NCBI GenBank assembly: GCA_025928935.1
Contig: JAICNB010000023.1
Coordinates: 1 to 43,014, forward strand
DNA: 43,014 nt
Direction: 5' to 3'
Source: Acidimicrobiia bacterium
GTDB lineage: Bacteria > Actinomycetota > Acidimicrobiia > Spongiisociales > ZC4RG35
The position numbers and the translations under genes were made by a program. Below the pieces are notes generated by a model. The model ran no database searches. It worked only from the letters and a program-made list of their open reading frames with translations, and was not told the DNA's origin. Shown in pieces: positions 1-8,629 of the stretch; position 1 is the first letter of the stretch; every line of letters starts with the position of its first letter.

Positions 1-1
1 C

Positions 2-241
2 GGTGTCGGACTCGTCGTGGCATTCCTCGTGTTCGTCGGTCCCAACACGACCCCGACCCTCGATCCAGTCGCCGCCTGGTGTCGGGGATGGATCGACGGG
101 CTCTCCTACACCGATTTCCGCTCGGGCAACGAATACGAGCCGCAAACCCTCGACGATGCGGAGGCGAAGTGTTACTCCCGATTCGAGACCGGCCTTAGGG
201 CGCCGGCCGCTCGGGGCCCGCTCACTGGCGAAGAGGAGTGA
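2..241 (+). CDS. C-terminal part of a small membrane-anchored protein (5' end outside window)
   Basis: The frame is open from the first bases of the window to a TGA at 239-241 and gives 79 residues. It starts within a hydrophobic stretch (GVGLVVAFLVFVG) that looks like the second half of a membrane segment or signal anchor. A short soluble tail follows with two cysteines (WCRGW and KCYSR), which could form a disulphide if the tail is outside the cell. The true start lies upstream of the window. No family is recognised. It ends 50 bp before the STAND fusion gene on the same strand, so the two may be co-transcribed. Confidence 0.5.
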   Translation, partial: GVGLVVAFLVFVGPNTTPTLDPVAAWCRGWIDGLSYTDFRSGNEYEPQTLDDAEAKCYSRFETGLRAPAARGPLTGEEE

Positions 242-291
242 CGCCAGGACCTCCGGAGCGTATGTTTCGACCCTGAGGAGGGAGCACACCG

Positions 292-3200
292 ATGCCTCCT
301 GCGACCAACGGTTACGCGGTAGACGACTCCGCTGTGGAGTACCGGGTGTTAGGCCCGCTGGCCGCCACCTCCGGGCCCAACCGGGTGCAGCTCGGAGGGA
401 AACGGCAGCGAATGGTCCTCGCCGTCCTCCTCGCCAACGCCAACCGCGTCCTCCCCCAGGACGCACTGGTTGACGCAGTCTGGAACGGCGAAATGCCCGA
501 TAGTGGCGCCCGCAGTCTCCATACCTACGTATCGACATTGCGCAGGACGCTCCACGGGGCCATCGAACGCGACGGCACCGGTTACATCCTCAACGTCGAG
601 CCGGAGCGGGTCGACGCCCTCCGATTCGAACGCCTGGTAACCGAGGCCCGGAGCATGCTCGTGGAGGACACAGCTAGAGCCGGGGACCTGCTGCGTCGTG
701 GCCTCGGCCTCTGGACCGGAACCCCTTATGGGGACCTCGGCTTCGAGCCGGCACTGTTCGACGAGGCGAACCGGCTCGCCGAGAGCCGGGTGGCGGCACT
801 CGAGCTGAGATTCGAGGTCGACCTCCTCCTCGGCGCCCACGAGCAGATCATCCCCGAAATCGAAGCTCTGGTGAGAGAAGAGCCGTTCCGGGAGAGTGTC
901 GCCGGCATGCTCATGCTCGCCCTCTACCGCTCCGGTCGGCAGGCCGAGGCGCTGCGGTTATACGGCGGAGTTCGGGAGCGACTGGTCGAGGAGCTCGGCA
1001 TCGAGCCCGGCCCAGACCTCCAGGACCTCGAGCTGAGGATCCTCGAAGCCGACTCCACCCTGCGCAGCCCACTGGCCGGGAGACGGGTCGCCGCCCTCGA
1101 CCTGATGCGCGGCGCACGCGGCTACGAGATCCACGAGCGAATCGGTGGGACGGAGTTCGGTGATCGATTCCGGGGATTTCACAGCACGATGGCACGCGAG
1201 GTCGGAGTGCTCGTGATCGACCGGTCGCTGGCCGACGCCGCACGGTTCATCCGTCACTTCGAGCCCGAGATGGAGGCCATCGCAAGGCTGGAGCACCCCC
1301 ATCTCGCCCCGGTGCTCGACTACTGGCGCGATCCCAACACCGCCTACGTGATCACCCCCTTCTATCGAGGCGGAACCCTCCAGGAGGCAATCGCCGACCG
1401 ACCGCTCACCTTGGGTGAGGCGATACGGCTCGCCGACCAGCTCTCGGCTGCGCTGGGCTTTCTCCACCGGCAAGGGCGGGTCCATGGCGCCATCTCGGCT
1501 GATTCGGTGCTTCTCGACGAAGACTCGAACGCCTATCTCACCGACATCGGGCTAACGGAAATCACGGGTGGCAGCGACCAGGCCGAGGCGGATGACGTCT
1601 TTCAGCTGGGCAGCCTCATCTACCAGGTCCTCACCCTGCGACGTCCCGACGGGGTGGCCACCCTCAGCGAATGGCGCAGTGACCTGCCCTCCGAGCTCGA
1701 CCACGCCGTCTCCCGAGCCCTCCACCCAAACCCGGGCCTCCGCTACCTCCACGTGGAGGACTTCGCCCGTTCCCTGCGACAAAGCGCCGGTCTCGACATG
1801 GTCGCGGTCCCAGGTGAGGGGATTCGAAAGGTCGACCGACGCAACCCCTATAAAGGGCTGAGGGCGTTCCAAGAGGCGGATGCATCCGACTTCCACGGAC
1901 GCGACGCCCTGGTCGAAGAGTTGGTCGAGGCTCTCACCTCAAGCCGGCTCGTCGCCCTGGTCGGCCCGTCGGGCTCGGGGAAGTCCTCTGCAGTGCGCGC
2001 CGGGCTTCTCCCCAGGCTGAGACAGGGGGCAATCCCCTCCTCGCGGGACTGGCTGATCACCGACATGTTCCCCGGCGCCCATCCCTTCGAAGCACTGGAG
2101 GCAGCCCTCCTCCGGGTGGCGGTCATCCGGCCGACGGATCTCTACGGCGCATTGACAGCCGACTCGGAGGGTTTGAGCGGCGTCGTCGACCAGCTTGTGC
2201 CCTCGGAAGAATCAGAGATCCTCATAGTCGTCGACCAGTTCGAAGAGCTGTTCTCGATGGTCGCCTCCGCCTCTCAGCGAAAGCTGTTCCTCGACACTCT
2301 GGTCGCAGCCACTGCGTCCCAAGGCAGGCTCCGCCTCGTGCTCACCCTGCGCGCCGACTTCTTCGATCATCCGCTGCAGTATCCCGAGTTCGCCGAGGTC
2401 TTCGGCTCCAACGTGGTCACGGTCAGTCCGCCTACCCGCGACAGCCTGGCCCGGGCGATAACCCAACCTGCCCTGAGTGTCGGAGTGAGTCTGGACCCGG
2501 GGCTGGTCACCCGGATCATTGACGACGTCCGGGAACAGCCGGGCGGACTGCCCCTTCTCCAGTTCGCCCTCACCGAGCTGTTCACCCGCCGGGATGGGGA
2601 CATCCTCACGGTCGACGCCTATGAGGCATCGGGGGGCGTCGAGGGCGCTTTGGCGAAACGAGCCGAGGAGGCCTATACCAGCCTGTCGCCTCAGGGGAAG
2701 GAGGCAGCCCGTCAGCTGTTTCTCAGACTGGTCACCGTCGACGAGCTCGCCGACGACACGAGACGCCGAGTCCGGCAGAGCGAATTGCTCGGTCTCGACG
2801 TCGACCGGGGAGTGATGAGTGACATCATGCGGCAGTTCGGCGCACTGCGGTTCCTCTCCTTCGACCGGGACGTGGCGAGCCGGGCGCCGACGGTGGAGTT
2901 GGCCCATGAGGCACTGCTCCGAGAGTGGCATCGTCTCCGAAGCTGGATCGACGAAAGACGGGAAGACCTGCTGATCCATCGTCGGATCCAGCTCACGTTC
3001 CAGGAGTGGCATGACAGCGGCGAAGATGCGAGCTATCTGCTGCGAGGGAACCGACTCGAGCAAGCCCTCGCCTGGGCCGACCGCACCGATCTCGCCGTAT
3101 CCGGCGAGGAGACCAGCTTGATCGACGCCAGCATCGAGGCGGAGAAGGTCGAACGGGCGGAGCGTCAAACCCTCGAAGCGAAGGCGGCGCGTCGGCGCAT

Positions 3201-5448
3201 GGCCGTGATCGGCGCCCTGGCCGGAGGCCTGGTGGTAGCCGGGGTGCTCGGCGCGGTGGCCCTCGATCGTGCCGGGGACGCCCGAGTGAGCGCCGCTGAA
3301 GCCACCGCCCGTGACCTGGCCTCGGCCGCTATCGCCTCCATCGACGAGGACCCCGAGCTCGGGGTCCTGCTCTCACTGGAGGCAATCGCCGCCACCGACA
3401 CGGTGGGAGTGGAGACGGTCCCCGAGGCCGGGTCGGCACTACGCACCACCCTGGCCCATACCCGTATCGAGGCAAGGCTCCCCACCGGATTCAATGCGGT
3501 CGCGTTCAGCATTGATGGGACCCGGGTGGTCACCGACGCTGCGACAGACCGTTCCACGCTTCACCTCTGGGATGCCGCCTCGACCCGCCCGCTCGCGCAA
3601 TGGTCCGGGTCAGACCAGGGCGGGTTCCCCCCGGGCGAGATCACAAAGGTGAGGCTCTCCCCCGACAACGGACTGTTTGCCGCGACCTGGAACACCAACG
3701 TCGAACAGTTCGACGCCGAGAGCACGGTTGCCCTGACCCTCCACGACCCTGACACCCTTGACCTGGAGCAGATTCTTATGGGTCCGCCCGGCACATATGA
3801 CGCTCCGAGCTTTGGGGCCAAAGATCTCATCGCGGCCAGCTTTATCGGAGACACCGGCGAGGGGGCGCAGGTATGGGACCGGGAGACCGGAGAGGTGGTC
3901 GGAACATTCGTCTCCGACACCGCGCTCTCGGGTGAGCTCATCCCCGGCACCACCACACTGGTTCTGGCCCATGGCGAGAGCCATGATGATGGTGGAGGGC
4001 TGGTCGAGACGGCCCACCTCCAAGCTGTCGACGTGATCACGTCAGAAGAGGTCTGGAGCGTCCCCGGACTAGGTATCGATCCCGGTCTGGTGTGGCTCAG
4101 CCCTGATGGGACGAAAGCGGCGATCGGGGGGGAGGACCTCGTCGAAATCTGGGATCTGGACACTCAGGACTTGATGCAATCCCATCCCCATCCTGACCCA
4201 CAGGTCATGACCTGGTCCGGAAACGGCTCACGGCTGGCGGTCAGTGGCAACGACGCCGACGTCACCATTCTCGATCAGGGCCTCGGGTGGGAGCCGGGTC
4301 TCGTCCTGACCGGTCACAGCACCTCGGTATGGGCCACATCGTTTCACCCGAGCGGGGAAACCCTCGCCTCCGCCTCAGAGGATGGAGCGGTCCTGATCTG
4401 GGATGTCACCGAGGCCGGGGCAGTCGGGGATGAAGCGGTCGCCCTAGGAACCCCGGTCGGTCTTATCTTCCTCGGTCCCGACAGTCGGATGATCGCCGGA
4501 TCCGGATCAGGAGCCATGACCGTCGACCTCACCACCGGAGGCGTGGAGGCAACCCTGCCGATCAATCAACCAACCGATCTCATCCCCAACGACCGGTTGA
4601 CCACGGTGGCCGGCGTGAACTTTGTCGACCCGGGACCCGTCGCCGGCCGCCTGGTCGACGCCGGAAGTGGACAGATCACGGAAGAGTTCTCGGACTGTCT
4701 CCTCCCAAGAGGGATCTCCTTCGACGACAGACTGGTGGTTCTCGATGCAGTCGAGGCGTGTGAACCCGGGATCACGACCACTCCGAGCCAGGTTCTTGAT
4801 CTCGAGACAGGCGACATCGTCATCGACTTAGGCGGACGAAACGTGCAGAGGGCAGTCTTCTCGCCGGAGGCCTATGACGGACCCACATTCGTCGCGGTCA
4901 AAAGCAACGACACCGAGGTAGAGATCTACTCCCTCAAAGACCGCGAGCTGGTCACCTCGTACTCTGCCGAAGACCTCGGTGTCACCGTCTTCGGGGTGTT
5001 GTCATTGGACCCTGAAGGCAGGTATCTGGGAATTGGGACCCAAGGTCGCAACTCGATCGTGATCGACATGACATCGGTAATGGCCGGCGAAGCCAGGATG
5101 GACGCGGTCATCTTCAACATGGAAGGCAACAACGCCAATGCCCCGCAGTTCCGGGTCACCAGCGATGGCATCGGGGCGAGCGCCTCCTTCGACCCTGTCT
5201 ACCGTGTTTGGGACATCAACACAGAAGAGCTGTTGTTCGAAATCAGGGTGGACGGTCTCGACGATGTCGGCGCAGTCAACTTCACGCCAGACGGCACCCA
5301 GCTCGCCTACGAGGACGCCAATGGTGTCATCAGGTTCACCCCTCTCGACACGGGCGAAGTCATCGAGCGCGCCCGTGCCACAGTGACCAGAGGCCTGACC
5401 GGCGACGAATGCCTTCAGTACTTCAAGACCGCCAAATGTGTCGGTTAG
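292..5448 (+). CDS. BTAD regulator - pseudokinase - nSTAND1 NTPase - WD40 fusion protein
   Basis: A 1718-residue multidomain signalling protein. Residues about 15-260 are a winged-helix DNA-binding domain plus BTAD domain, as in SARP/AfsR regulators. About 278-500 is a Ser/Thr kinase fold. The catalytic loop reads HGAISADS at 398-405, so the HRD Asp, the Lys and the Asn are A400, S402 and S405; the VAIK lysine appears to be Asp, while D418 of the DFG motif (DIG) remains. It is therefore probably a pseudokinase. An nSTAND1 NTPase follows, with Walker A GPSGSGKS at 558-565 and Walker B IVVDQFEE around D648. A single membrane segment lies at 970-991, then degenerate WD40 repeats to the end (best one GHSTSVWATSFHPSGE near 1342). 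The C-terminal Cys-containing tail is usual in nSTAND1-WD40 proteins. The ATG has a strong GAGGAGG ribosome site. The topology puts the DNA-binding, kinase and NTPase parts inside and the WD40 part outside. The ligand and target genes are unknown. Confidence 0.9.
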   Translation: MPPATNGYAVDDSAVEYRVLGPLAATSGPNRVQLGGKRQRMVLAVLLANANRVLPQDALVDAVWNGEMPDSGARSLHTYVSTLRRTLHGAIERDGTGYILNVEPERVDALRFERLVTEARSMLVEDTARAGDLLRRGLGLWTGTPYGDLGFEPALFDEANRLAESRVAALELRFEVDLLLGAHEQIIPEIEALVREEPFRESVAGMLMLALYRSGRQAEALRLYGGVRERLVEELGIEPGPDLQDLELRILEADSTLRSPLAGRRVAALDLMRGARGYEIHERIGGTEFGDRFRGFHSTMAREVGVLVIDRSLADAARFIRHFEPEMEAIARLEHPHLAPVLDYWRDPNTAYVITPFYRGGTLQEAIADRPLTLGEAIRLADQLSAALGFLHRQGRVHGAISADSVLLDEDSNAYLTDIGLTEITGGSDQAEADDVFQLGSLIYQVLTLRRPDGVATLSEWRSDLPSELDHAVSRALHPNPGLRYLHVEDFARSLRQSAGLDMVAVPGEGIRKVDRRNPYKGLRAFQEADASDFHGRDALVEELVEALTSSRLVALVGPSGSGKSSAVRAGLLPRLRQGAIPSSRDWLITDMFPGAHPFEALEAALLRVAVIRPTDLYGALTADSEGLSGVVDQLVPSEESEILIVVDQFEELFSMVASASQRKLFLDTLVAATASQGRLRLVLTLRADFFDHPLQYPEFAEVFGSNVVTVSPPTRDSLARAITQPALSVGVSLDPGLVTRIIDDVREQPGGLPLLQFALTELFTRRDGDILTVDAYEASGGVEGALAKRAEEAYTSLSPQGKEAARQLFLRLVTVDELADDTRRRVRQSELLGLDVDRGVMSDIMRQFGALRFLSFDRDVASRAPTVELAHEALLREWHRLRSWIDERREDLLIHRRIQLTFQEWHDSGEDASYLLRGNRLEQALAWADRTDLAVSGEETSLIDASIEAEKVERAERQTLEAKAARRRMAVIGALAGGLVVAGVLGAVALDRAGDARVSAAEATARDLASAAIASIDEDPELGVLLSLEAIAATDTVGVETVPEAGSALRTTLAHTRIEARLPTGFNAVAFSIDGTRVVTDAATDRSTLHLWDAASTRPLAQWSGSDQGGFPPGEITKVRLSPDNGLFAATWNTNVEQFDAESTVALTLHDPDTLDLEQILMGPPGTYDAPSFGAKDLIAASFIGDTGEGAQVWDRETGEVVGTFVSDTALSGELIPGTTTLVLAHGESHDDGGGLVETAHLQAVDVITSEEVWSVPGLGIDPGLVWLSPDGTKAAIGGEDLVEIWDLDTQDLMQSHPHPDPQVMTWSGNGSRLAVSGNDADVTILDQGLGWEPGLVLTGHSTSVWATSFHPSGETLASASEDGAVLIWDVTEAGAVGDEAVALGTPVGLIFLGPDSRMIAGSGSGAMTVDLTTGGVEATLPINQPTDLIPNDRLTTVAGVNFVDPGPVAGRLVDAGSGQITEEFSDCLLPRGISFDDRLVVLDAVEACEPGITTTPSQVLDLETGDIVIDLGGRNVQRAVFSPEAYDGPTFVAVKSNDTEVEIYSLKDRELVTSYSAEDLGVTVFGVLSLDPEGRYLGIGTQGRNSIVIDMTSVMAGEARMDAVIFNMEGNNANAPQFRVTSDGIGASASFDPVYRVWDINTEELLFEIRVDGLDDVGAVNFTPDGTQLAYEDANGVIRFTPLDTGEVIERARATVTRGLTGDECLQYFKTAKCVG

Positions 5449-5550
5449 CTGACTCTCTCAATGGCTGTGAAGCCAAACGGGTGTGAGTCCGTGAGCACCT
5501 TTCTGGACAAGAGGTGCTTCGGCGCAGAATCCTGTGGCGCAGGAGGCGAA

Positions 5551-5597
5551 ATCGGTGGAGCTGACGGGATTTGAACCTGCGACCCCCTCGTTGCGAA
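5551..5597 (-). repeat. Partial tRNA-Ala 3' half, left copy of 47-bp direct repeat (att-like)
   Basis: These 47 bases match 8874-8920 at 45 positions and in the same orientation. They correspond to the acceptor 3' strand, the T arm and part of the anticodon arm of the tRNA-Ala(CGC) at 8879-8952. The two differences fall in the T stem and break a pair, so this copy is not a working tRNA. Duplication of a tRNA 3' end is the typical footprint of site-specific integration. Confidence 0.75.
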
Positions 5598-5607
5598 AGA
5601 TGCGGTC

Positions 5608-5630
5608 AAAAGCCCCTGACCAGGGGTTTT
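5608..5630. terminator. Bidirectional terminator-like hairpin
   Basis: AAAAGCCCCT and AGGGGTTTT pair around a four-base loop (one bulged G), with A4 on one side and T4 on the other, so it could stop transcription on either strand. It sits just inside the left repeat of the island. Confidence 0.5.
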
Positions 5631-5783
5631 GTAGCCATTCCAGGTGCTTGTGGCGCTGTTGTGGCGCCAGCCACGTGAGGCGTGGTAAGACATGTGAGAT
5701 GTGCGGGCCCGCTTCAGCGGCAGTTAGGCCGAGCCTACGTCGTGCCCGGCTTGCTCAACATCAGGGCGAACGTCTGAGGTTGA

Positions 5784-6548
5784 CTATCCGGAGTCCCAGT
5801 CGTCTGTGGCGAGGCTGAAGACCAGCCTGAAGCCCCGACGGTTGTCCCAGGATTGCGTCCGCATTGAGTCGATGATGGCATGGGCTTCATCCAGGTCGGC
5901 TTGGCTCGTGCCCGGTTCCGCCTCGAGGCGGATGGCGACCGTAGTCGCTTCGATGTCGACGATCCATTCCTCTCGTCGATCATCAATTCGTCGATAGGTC
6001 CCATCATGTCCGGCGATGCTGACCGCAGTCGCGTCGCCAACGTCGGCGGGCCTCTCGGACAGGGCATCAATGCGGATTTCGACGTCACCTGATCCGTATC
6101 CGTTGTGCATGAAACCCATTACGCAGGAGGAACCGCAGGCCCCGCCCCAGGAATACAAGCCCGCCGGGTTCTCGGTGGTGCTCGGCCAGCCGTGGACGAC
6201 CTCGCCCAATGTCGTAGTCGGGTCGGGGATGGTTGTGAGCACAGTGGTCGGAGTGGGAACGGTCGTTTGATCGACTACCTGGTCATTGTCTCCACTGAAT
6301 GCGAGATACAACCCGCCCACGGTGAGGATGACGACGAATGCTGCCGCCGCCCAAGCCAGTCCCCGCCCTGGACCGACGGCGAGGGTCTTCACGGACCTAC
6401 GCTCCGGTGAAGAGTGCCTCTCCCATTGTCTGGGTACGACCTGCAGTTCTCCGCTCCGTTCGAGGATGTCCCCGACTGAGAGGGCCCCCTGTTTCTCGTC
6501 GATGAGTCGGCAGTACTCCTGGAGCTGACGGTTGAGATCAACACTCAT
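5784..6548 (-). CDS. Membrane-anchored sigma-factor partner with HNGYGSGDV-type outer domain
   Basis: A 254-residue single-pass membrane protein. The ATG (6548) overlaps the TGA of the sigma gene as ATGA, so the two are translationally coupled, which is the usual arrangement for an anti-sigma factor. Residues 1 to about 60 are the predicted cytoplasmic part with no HxxxCxxC zinc motif. A membrane helix (AWAAAAFVVILTVGGLYLAF) follows, then a Thr/Pro-rich linker and an outer domain of about 145 residues beginning VVHGWP and ending ATDDWDSG. That outer domain is clearly related to the C-terminal domain of the lipoprotein at 7946-8629: both share AGxYS, MHNGYGSGDV, REEW, TVAIRL and DEAHAIIDS. The anti-sigma role is inferred from position and topology; the outer domain is not one I recognise. 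Confidence 0.75.
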   Translation of the reverse strand: MSVDLNRQLQEYCRLIDEKQGALSVGDILERSGELQVVPRQWERHSSPERRSVKTLAVGPGRGLAWAAAAFVVILTVGGLYLAFSGDNDQVVDQTTVPTPTTVLTTIPDPTTTLGEVVHGWPSTTENPAGLYSWGGACGSSCVMGFMHNGYGSGDVEIRIDALSERPADVGDATAVSIAGHDGTYRRIDDRREEWIVDIEATTVAIRLEAEPGTSQADLDEAHAIIDSMRTQSWDNRRGFRLVFSLATDDWDSG

Positions 6549-7012
6549 CGCTCGACCCCTAGCTTGTGACGCAGCTTTCGCATTCCCCGCTCGGCGTGGG
6601 TCTGCACCGTGCTCTTCGCCACCCCCAGGGTTTCGGCCACCTCGGTCATATGCCATCCGTAGCCATGGAGCAACAAGAGAACGGCTCGTTCCTTTTCGGG
6701 GAGAGCAGCAAGGGCGGCCGGCAAACCTGGCTCGAACCATGGTGTCCGGTCCTCCGGGATCGCAGGGAAGACGGGTCTCGACCACGAGAGCAGCTTTCGT
6801 CCTTTGGATCGGCCGACGGTATAGAGATATCCCACCGGGTTGGCCATCACCCCGACTCTTTCCCAATGCTCCCAGCCGTAAGCCAAAGCTTCGGCTGCTG
6901 CCTCCCTACCGGCCTCCAGACCCAACGCTGCGGTCAGAGCGTGACGCAGCCTCCTCTCGTTGGTTTGAACAAATTCGACGAAGCCGTCGGCCCTGATCTG
7001 TTCGGGAAGCAA
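6545..7012 (-). CDS. ECF-type RNA polymerase sigma factor
   Basis: 155 residues with a sigma region 2 (about 15-75, including the NPVGYLYTVGRSKGRK stretch) and a region 4 helix-turn-helix (about 105-150, LPEKERAVLLLLHGYGWHMTEVAETLGVAKSTVQTH split over two helices). It would direct RNA polymerase to a small stress or envelope regulon. The start is TTG at 7012, preceded by AGGAG seven bases upstream. The stop overlaps the start of the membrane partner. It is divergent from the lipoprotein gene at 7156 across a 143-bp region holding a palindrome. The ECF subgroup cannot be assigned by eye. Confidence 0.85.
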   Translation of the reverse strand: MLPEQIRADGFVEFVQTNERRLRHALTAALGLEAGREAAAEALAYGWEHWERVGVMANPVGYLYTVGRSKGRKLLSWSRPVFPAIPEDRTPWFEPGLPAALAALPEKERAVLLLLHGYGWHMTEVAETLGVAKSTVQTHAERGMRKLRHKLGVER

Positions 7013-7057
7013 TCTGTCTCCTGAGCTAACACTTGATAAAGCTCAGCGGATCGTCAG

Positions 7058-7130
7058 CGTACGACACGAAACTCGGGAAGGGTTATCGAAGTGCCTGGGA
7101 GTGCCGGGCAGAAACTTCTTGTCGTACGAC
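7058..7130. promoter_or_regulatory. Inverted repeat CGTACGACA / TGTCGTACG in divergent promoter region
   Basis: CGTACGACA (7058-7066) and its complement TGTCGTACG (7120-7128) face each other across 53 bases. The right arm extends to the perfect palindrome GTCGTACGAC (7121-7130). Two GAAACT words (about 7068 and 7111) resemble ECF -35 elements facing the lipoprotein gene. The site lies between the sigma gene and the lipoprotein gene, so control of both is plausible. Confidence 0.4.
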
Positions 7131-7155
7131 CGTGTTCGTTCAGGCTTTCTCAATC

Positions 7156-7902
7156 ATGCTGCAAAGGAAGCTGCGAAACATCGGGCTCGTGGCCGCCGTC
7201 CTGGCGTTGGCTGCCTGCTCCACTCCAATCGGGCAAAATCCATCTACAACCAATAATCCGTTCCCGTCGAGCACCCTGGCCCCGGCAACCCCGACCACGA
7301 CCGCGACCGCCGACCCGCCGGCCGACCCCGAATGGCCATCAGAAGGACCGATAGAACCGGGCACCCACCACCTCGCGCCTTCAGAATGGTCCGTCGCCGG
7401 TTTGACCTTGACCATTCCCGAAGGCTGGGAAACCGAACTCGGCCCACCCACCGGCATCAAACACCCTGACCGAGACGGCGAGCTGGCCTTCTATTTCGTG
7501 ACCGTCGACAGGATCTTCTCCGATCCGTGCGAAGGAATCGAAGGAGAGAAAATCGGCCCCAGCGTCGGTGATCTGGTCACGGCCCTGGTCGAACAGCCTG
7601 TCACCGAGACCAGTGAGCCGGTCGACACGACGCTGGGAGGCTTACCGGCAACGCAGATCCTGCTGACAGTCCCCGCCGGTTTCGACACCACAGAGTGCAA
7701 CGCCTCCGTAGGTCTTCAGATCTGGTACAGCCAGCCAGCAGACAAGTATCTGGTGGCGTTGGCTGACGGCACAGTGGCCATCTACATCCTCGACGTGAAC
7801 GGCGAACGCCAGGTGTTCTACACCCAGCACCAAGTCGGAACTTCAGCCAATGACCTCGACGAGATGCGAATCATTCAAGAGTCGATCCACATCGACGCGT
7901 AG
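7156..7902 (+). CDS. Secreted lipoprotein of unknown function
   Basis: 248 residues. The N terminus is a lipoprotein signal (MLQRKLRN, then a hydrophobic core ending ALAAC with the lipidated Cys at 21). A Thr/Pro-rich spacer of about 45 residues follows, then a soluble domain with two further Cys (DPCEG and TTECN). The frame is open further upstream, but only the ATG at 7156 places the signal peptide at the N terminus. The mature part (LTLTIPEGWE... and ...DEMRIIQESIHID) looks like domains that measure or bind something at the outer membrane face of actinobacteria. It is divergent from the sigma gene and 43 bp ahead of another lipoprotein. No named family is recognised. Confidence 0.75.
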   Translation: MLQRKLRNIGLVAAVLALAACSTPIGQNPSTTNNPFPSSTLAPATPTTTATADPPADPEWPSEGPIEPGTHHLAPSEWSVAGLTLTIPEGWETELGPPTGIKHPDRDGELAFYFVTVDRIFSDPCEGIEGEKIGPSVGDLVTALVEQPVTETSEPVDTTLGGLPATQILLTVPAGFDTTECNASVGLQIWYSQPADKYLVALADGTVAIYILDVNGERQVFYTQHQVGTSANDLDEMRIIQESIHIDA

Positions 7903-7945
7903 CGAGTCGGCGTTGAAGCCTGGACGCACGGAAGGAAAGACCGAG

Positions 7946-8629
7946 ATGAGGGATCGCTTTGGACGTGGGGTTGCGGTGGCCGTGCTGCTCGCGATCCTCA
8001 CCGGATGCGTGGGAGGCGTGACCGGTGAGCCCCCGACGGCCACTGTCGGTGGGGCCGGTTCCAAGACCGCCACCACGGAGGCGACCACCACCGCCGAGAC
8101 GACCACCACCACCACGCAAGCGACCACCACCACGGAGGCGACCAAAAGGTCGGAGGACGAGGTCGTCCACGGCTGGCCTACCGGCTCGCGGAACCTGGCG
8201 GGCGTGTACTCGCTGGACTGGACCCGCTGCATAGTCTCCAGGATTGATGGCACTACATCCGGCTGCAATGTCGGTTGGATGCACAACGGCTACGGGTCAG
8301 GTGACGTTCAAATCACCATTGATATCCTGCCCGCGCTGCCCCCCATCGATGACGGGTCGACCGCGGTCACCCTCGCTGCGCATGACGCGCTCTACCTACG
8401 GCGCAGCAATTGGCGAGAGGAGTGGTTCGTTGACGTTGATGGGAAGACGGTAGCCATCCGCCTTAATGCGGTCCAGCAAACGAGCCAGGCCGACATGGAT
8501 GAAGCCCACGCCATCATCGACTCGATTCGTATAGAACCGACGGACTCGATCCGTACAGCACCGGAGGACAACGACTGGGGTTTCATGGTGGTGTTCACAC
8601 TCGCCACAGACGACTGGGACTCCGGATAG
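7946..8629 (+). CDS. Lipoprotein with HNGYGSGDV-type domain, paralogous to the sigma partner's outer domain
   Basis: 227 residues. The start is chosen at 7946 because a GGAAGG-like site precedes it and the signal peptide (MRDRFGRG... ending LTGC, lipidated Cys 21) begins there. A Thr-rich low-complexity linker (about residues 45-72) leads into a domain of about 150 residues that begins VVHGWP and ends ATDDWDSG. This domain is collinear with the outer domain of the membrane protein at 5784-6548. Conserved pieces include GWMHNGYGSGDV, REEWFVDV, TVAIRL, TSQAD and DEAHAIIDS. It has two cysteines around the variable loop. A plausible role is a secreted competitor or co-receptor of the sigma partner; that is inference. 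Confidence 0.8.
   Translation: MRDRFGRGVAVAVLLAILTGCVGGVTGEPPTATVGGAGSKTATTEATTTAETTTTTTQATTTTEATKRSEDEVVHGWPTGSRNLAGVYSLDWTRCIVSRIDGTTSGCNVGWMHNGYGSGDVQITIDILPALPPIDDGSTAVTLAAHDALYLRRSNWREEWFVDVDGKTVAIRLNAVQQTSQADMDEAHAIIDSIRIEPTDSIRTAPEDNDWGFMVVFTLATDDWDSG

Larger units (their letters stand above)
5449..5783. other. 335-bp non-coding region with tRNA fragment and hairpins
   Basis: No credible gene is seen. The stretch holds an AGCACCT...AGGTGCT hairpin (5493-5518) after the STAND gene, the partial tRNA-Ala copy (5551-5597), a terminator-like hairpin (5608-5630) and a TGGCGC/GCGCCA inverted repeat near 5651-5670. A minus-strand frame through it translates the tRNA fragment (its SFATRGSQVQIPSAPP string is a known tRNA translation artefact) and is not taken as a gene. 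This is the left edge of the proposed island. Confidence 0.6.

Noticed and set aside
292-5448. Calling the STAND fusion a phage-defence system
   Set aside because: STAND NTPases can defend against phage, but no nuclease, protease, TIR or other effector domain is present and no other defence gene is near; a signalling role is the safer reading.
5445-5693. Minus-strand open frame of 82 codons with SFATRGSQVQIPSAPP
   Set aside because: That string is the known result of translating the 3' part of a tRNA gene; the rest shows no family features beyond possible integrase-tail echoes too weak to use.
8092-8152. Repetitive ACCACC-rich tract, considered as a microsatellite or CRISPR-like array
   Set aside because: It encodes the Thr-rich linker of a lipoprotein; there are no spacers or regular repeat units. 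No CRISPR array is seen in the window.
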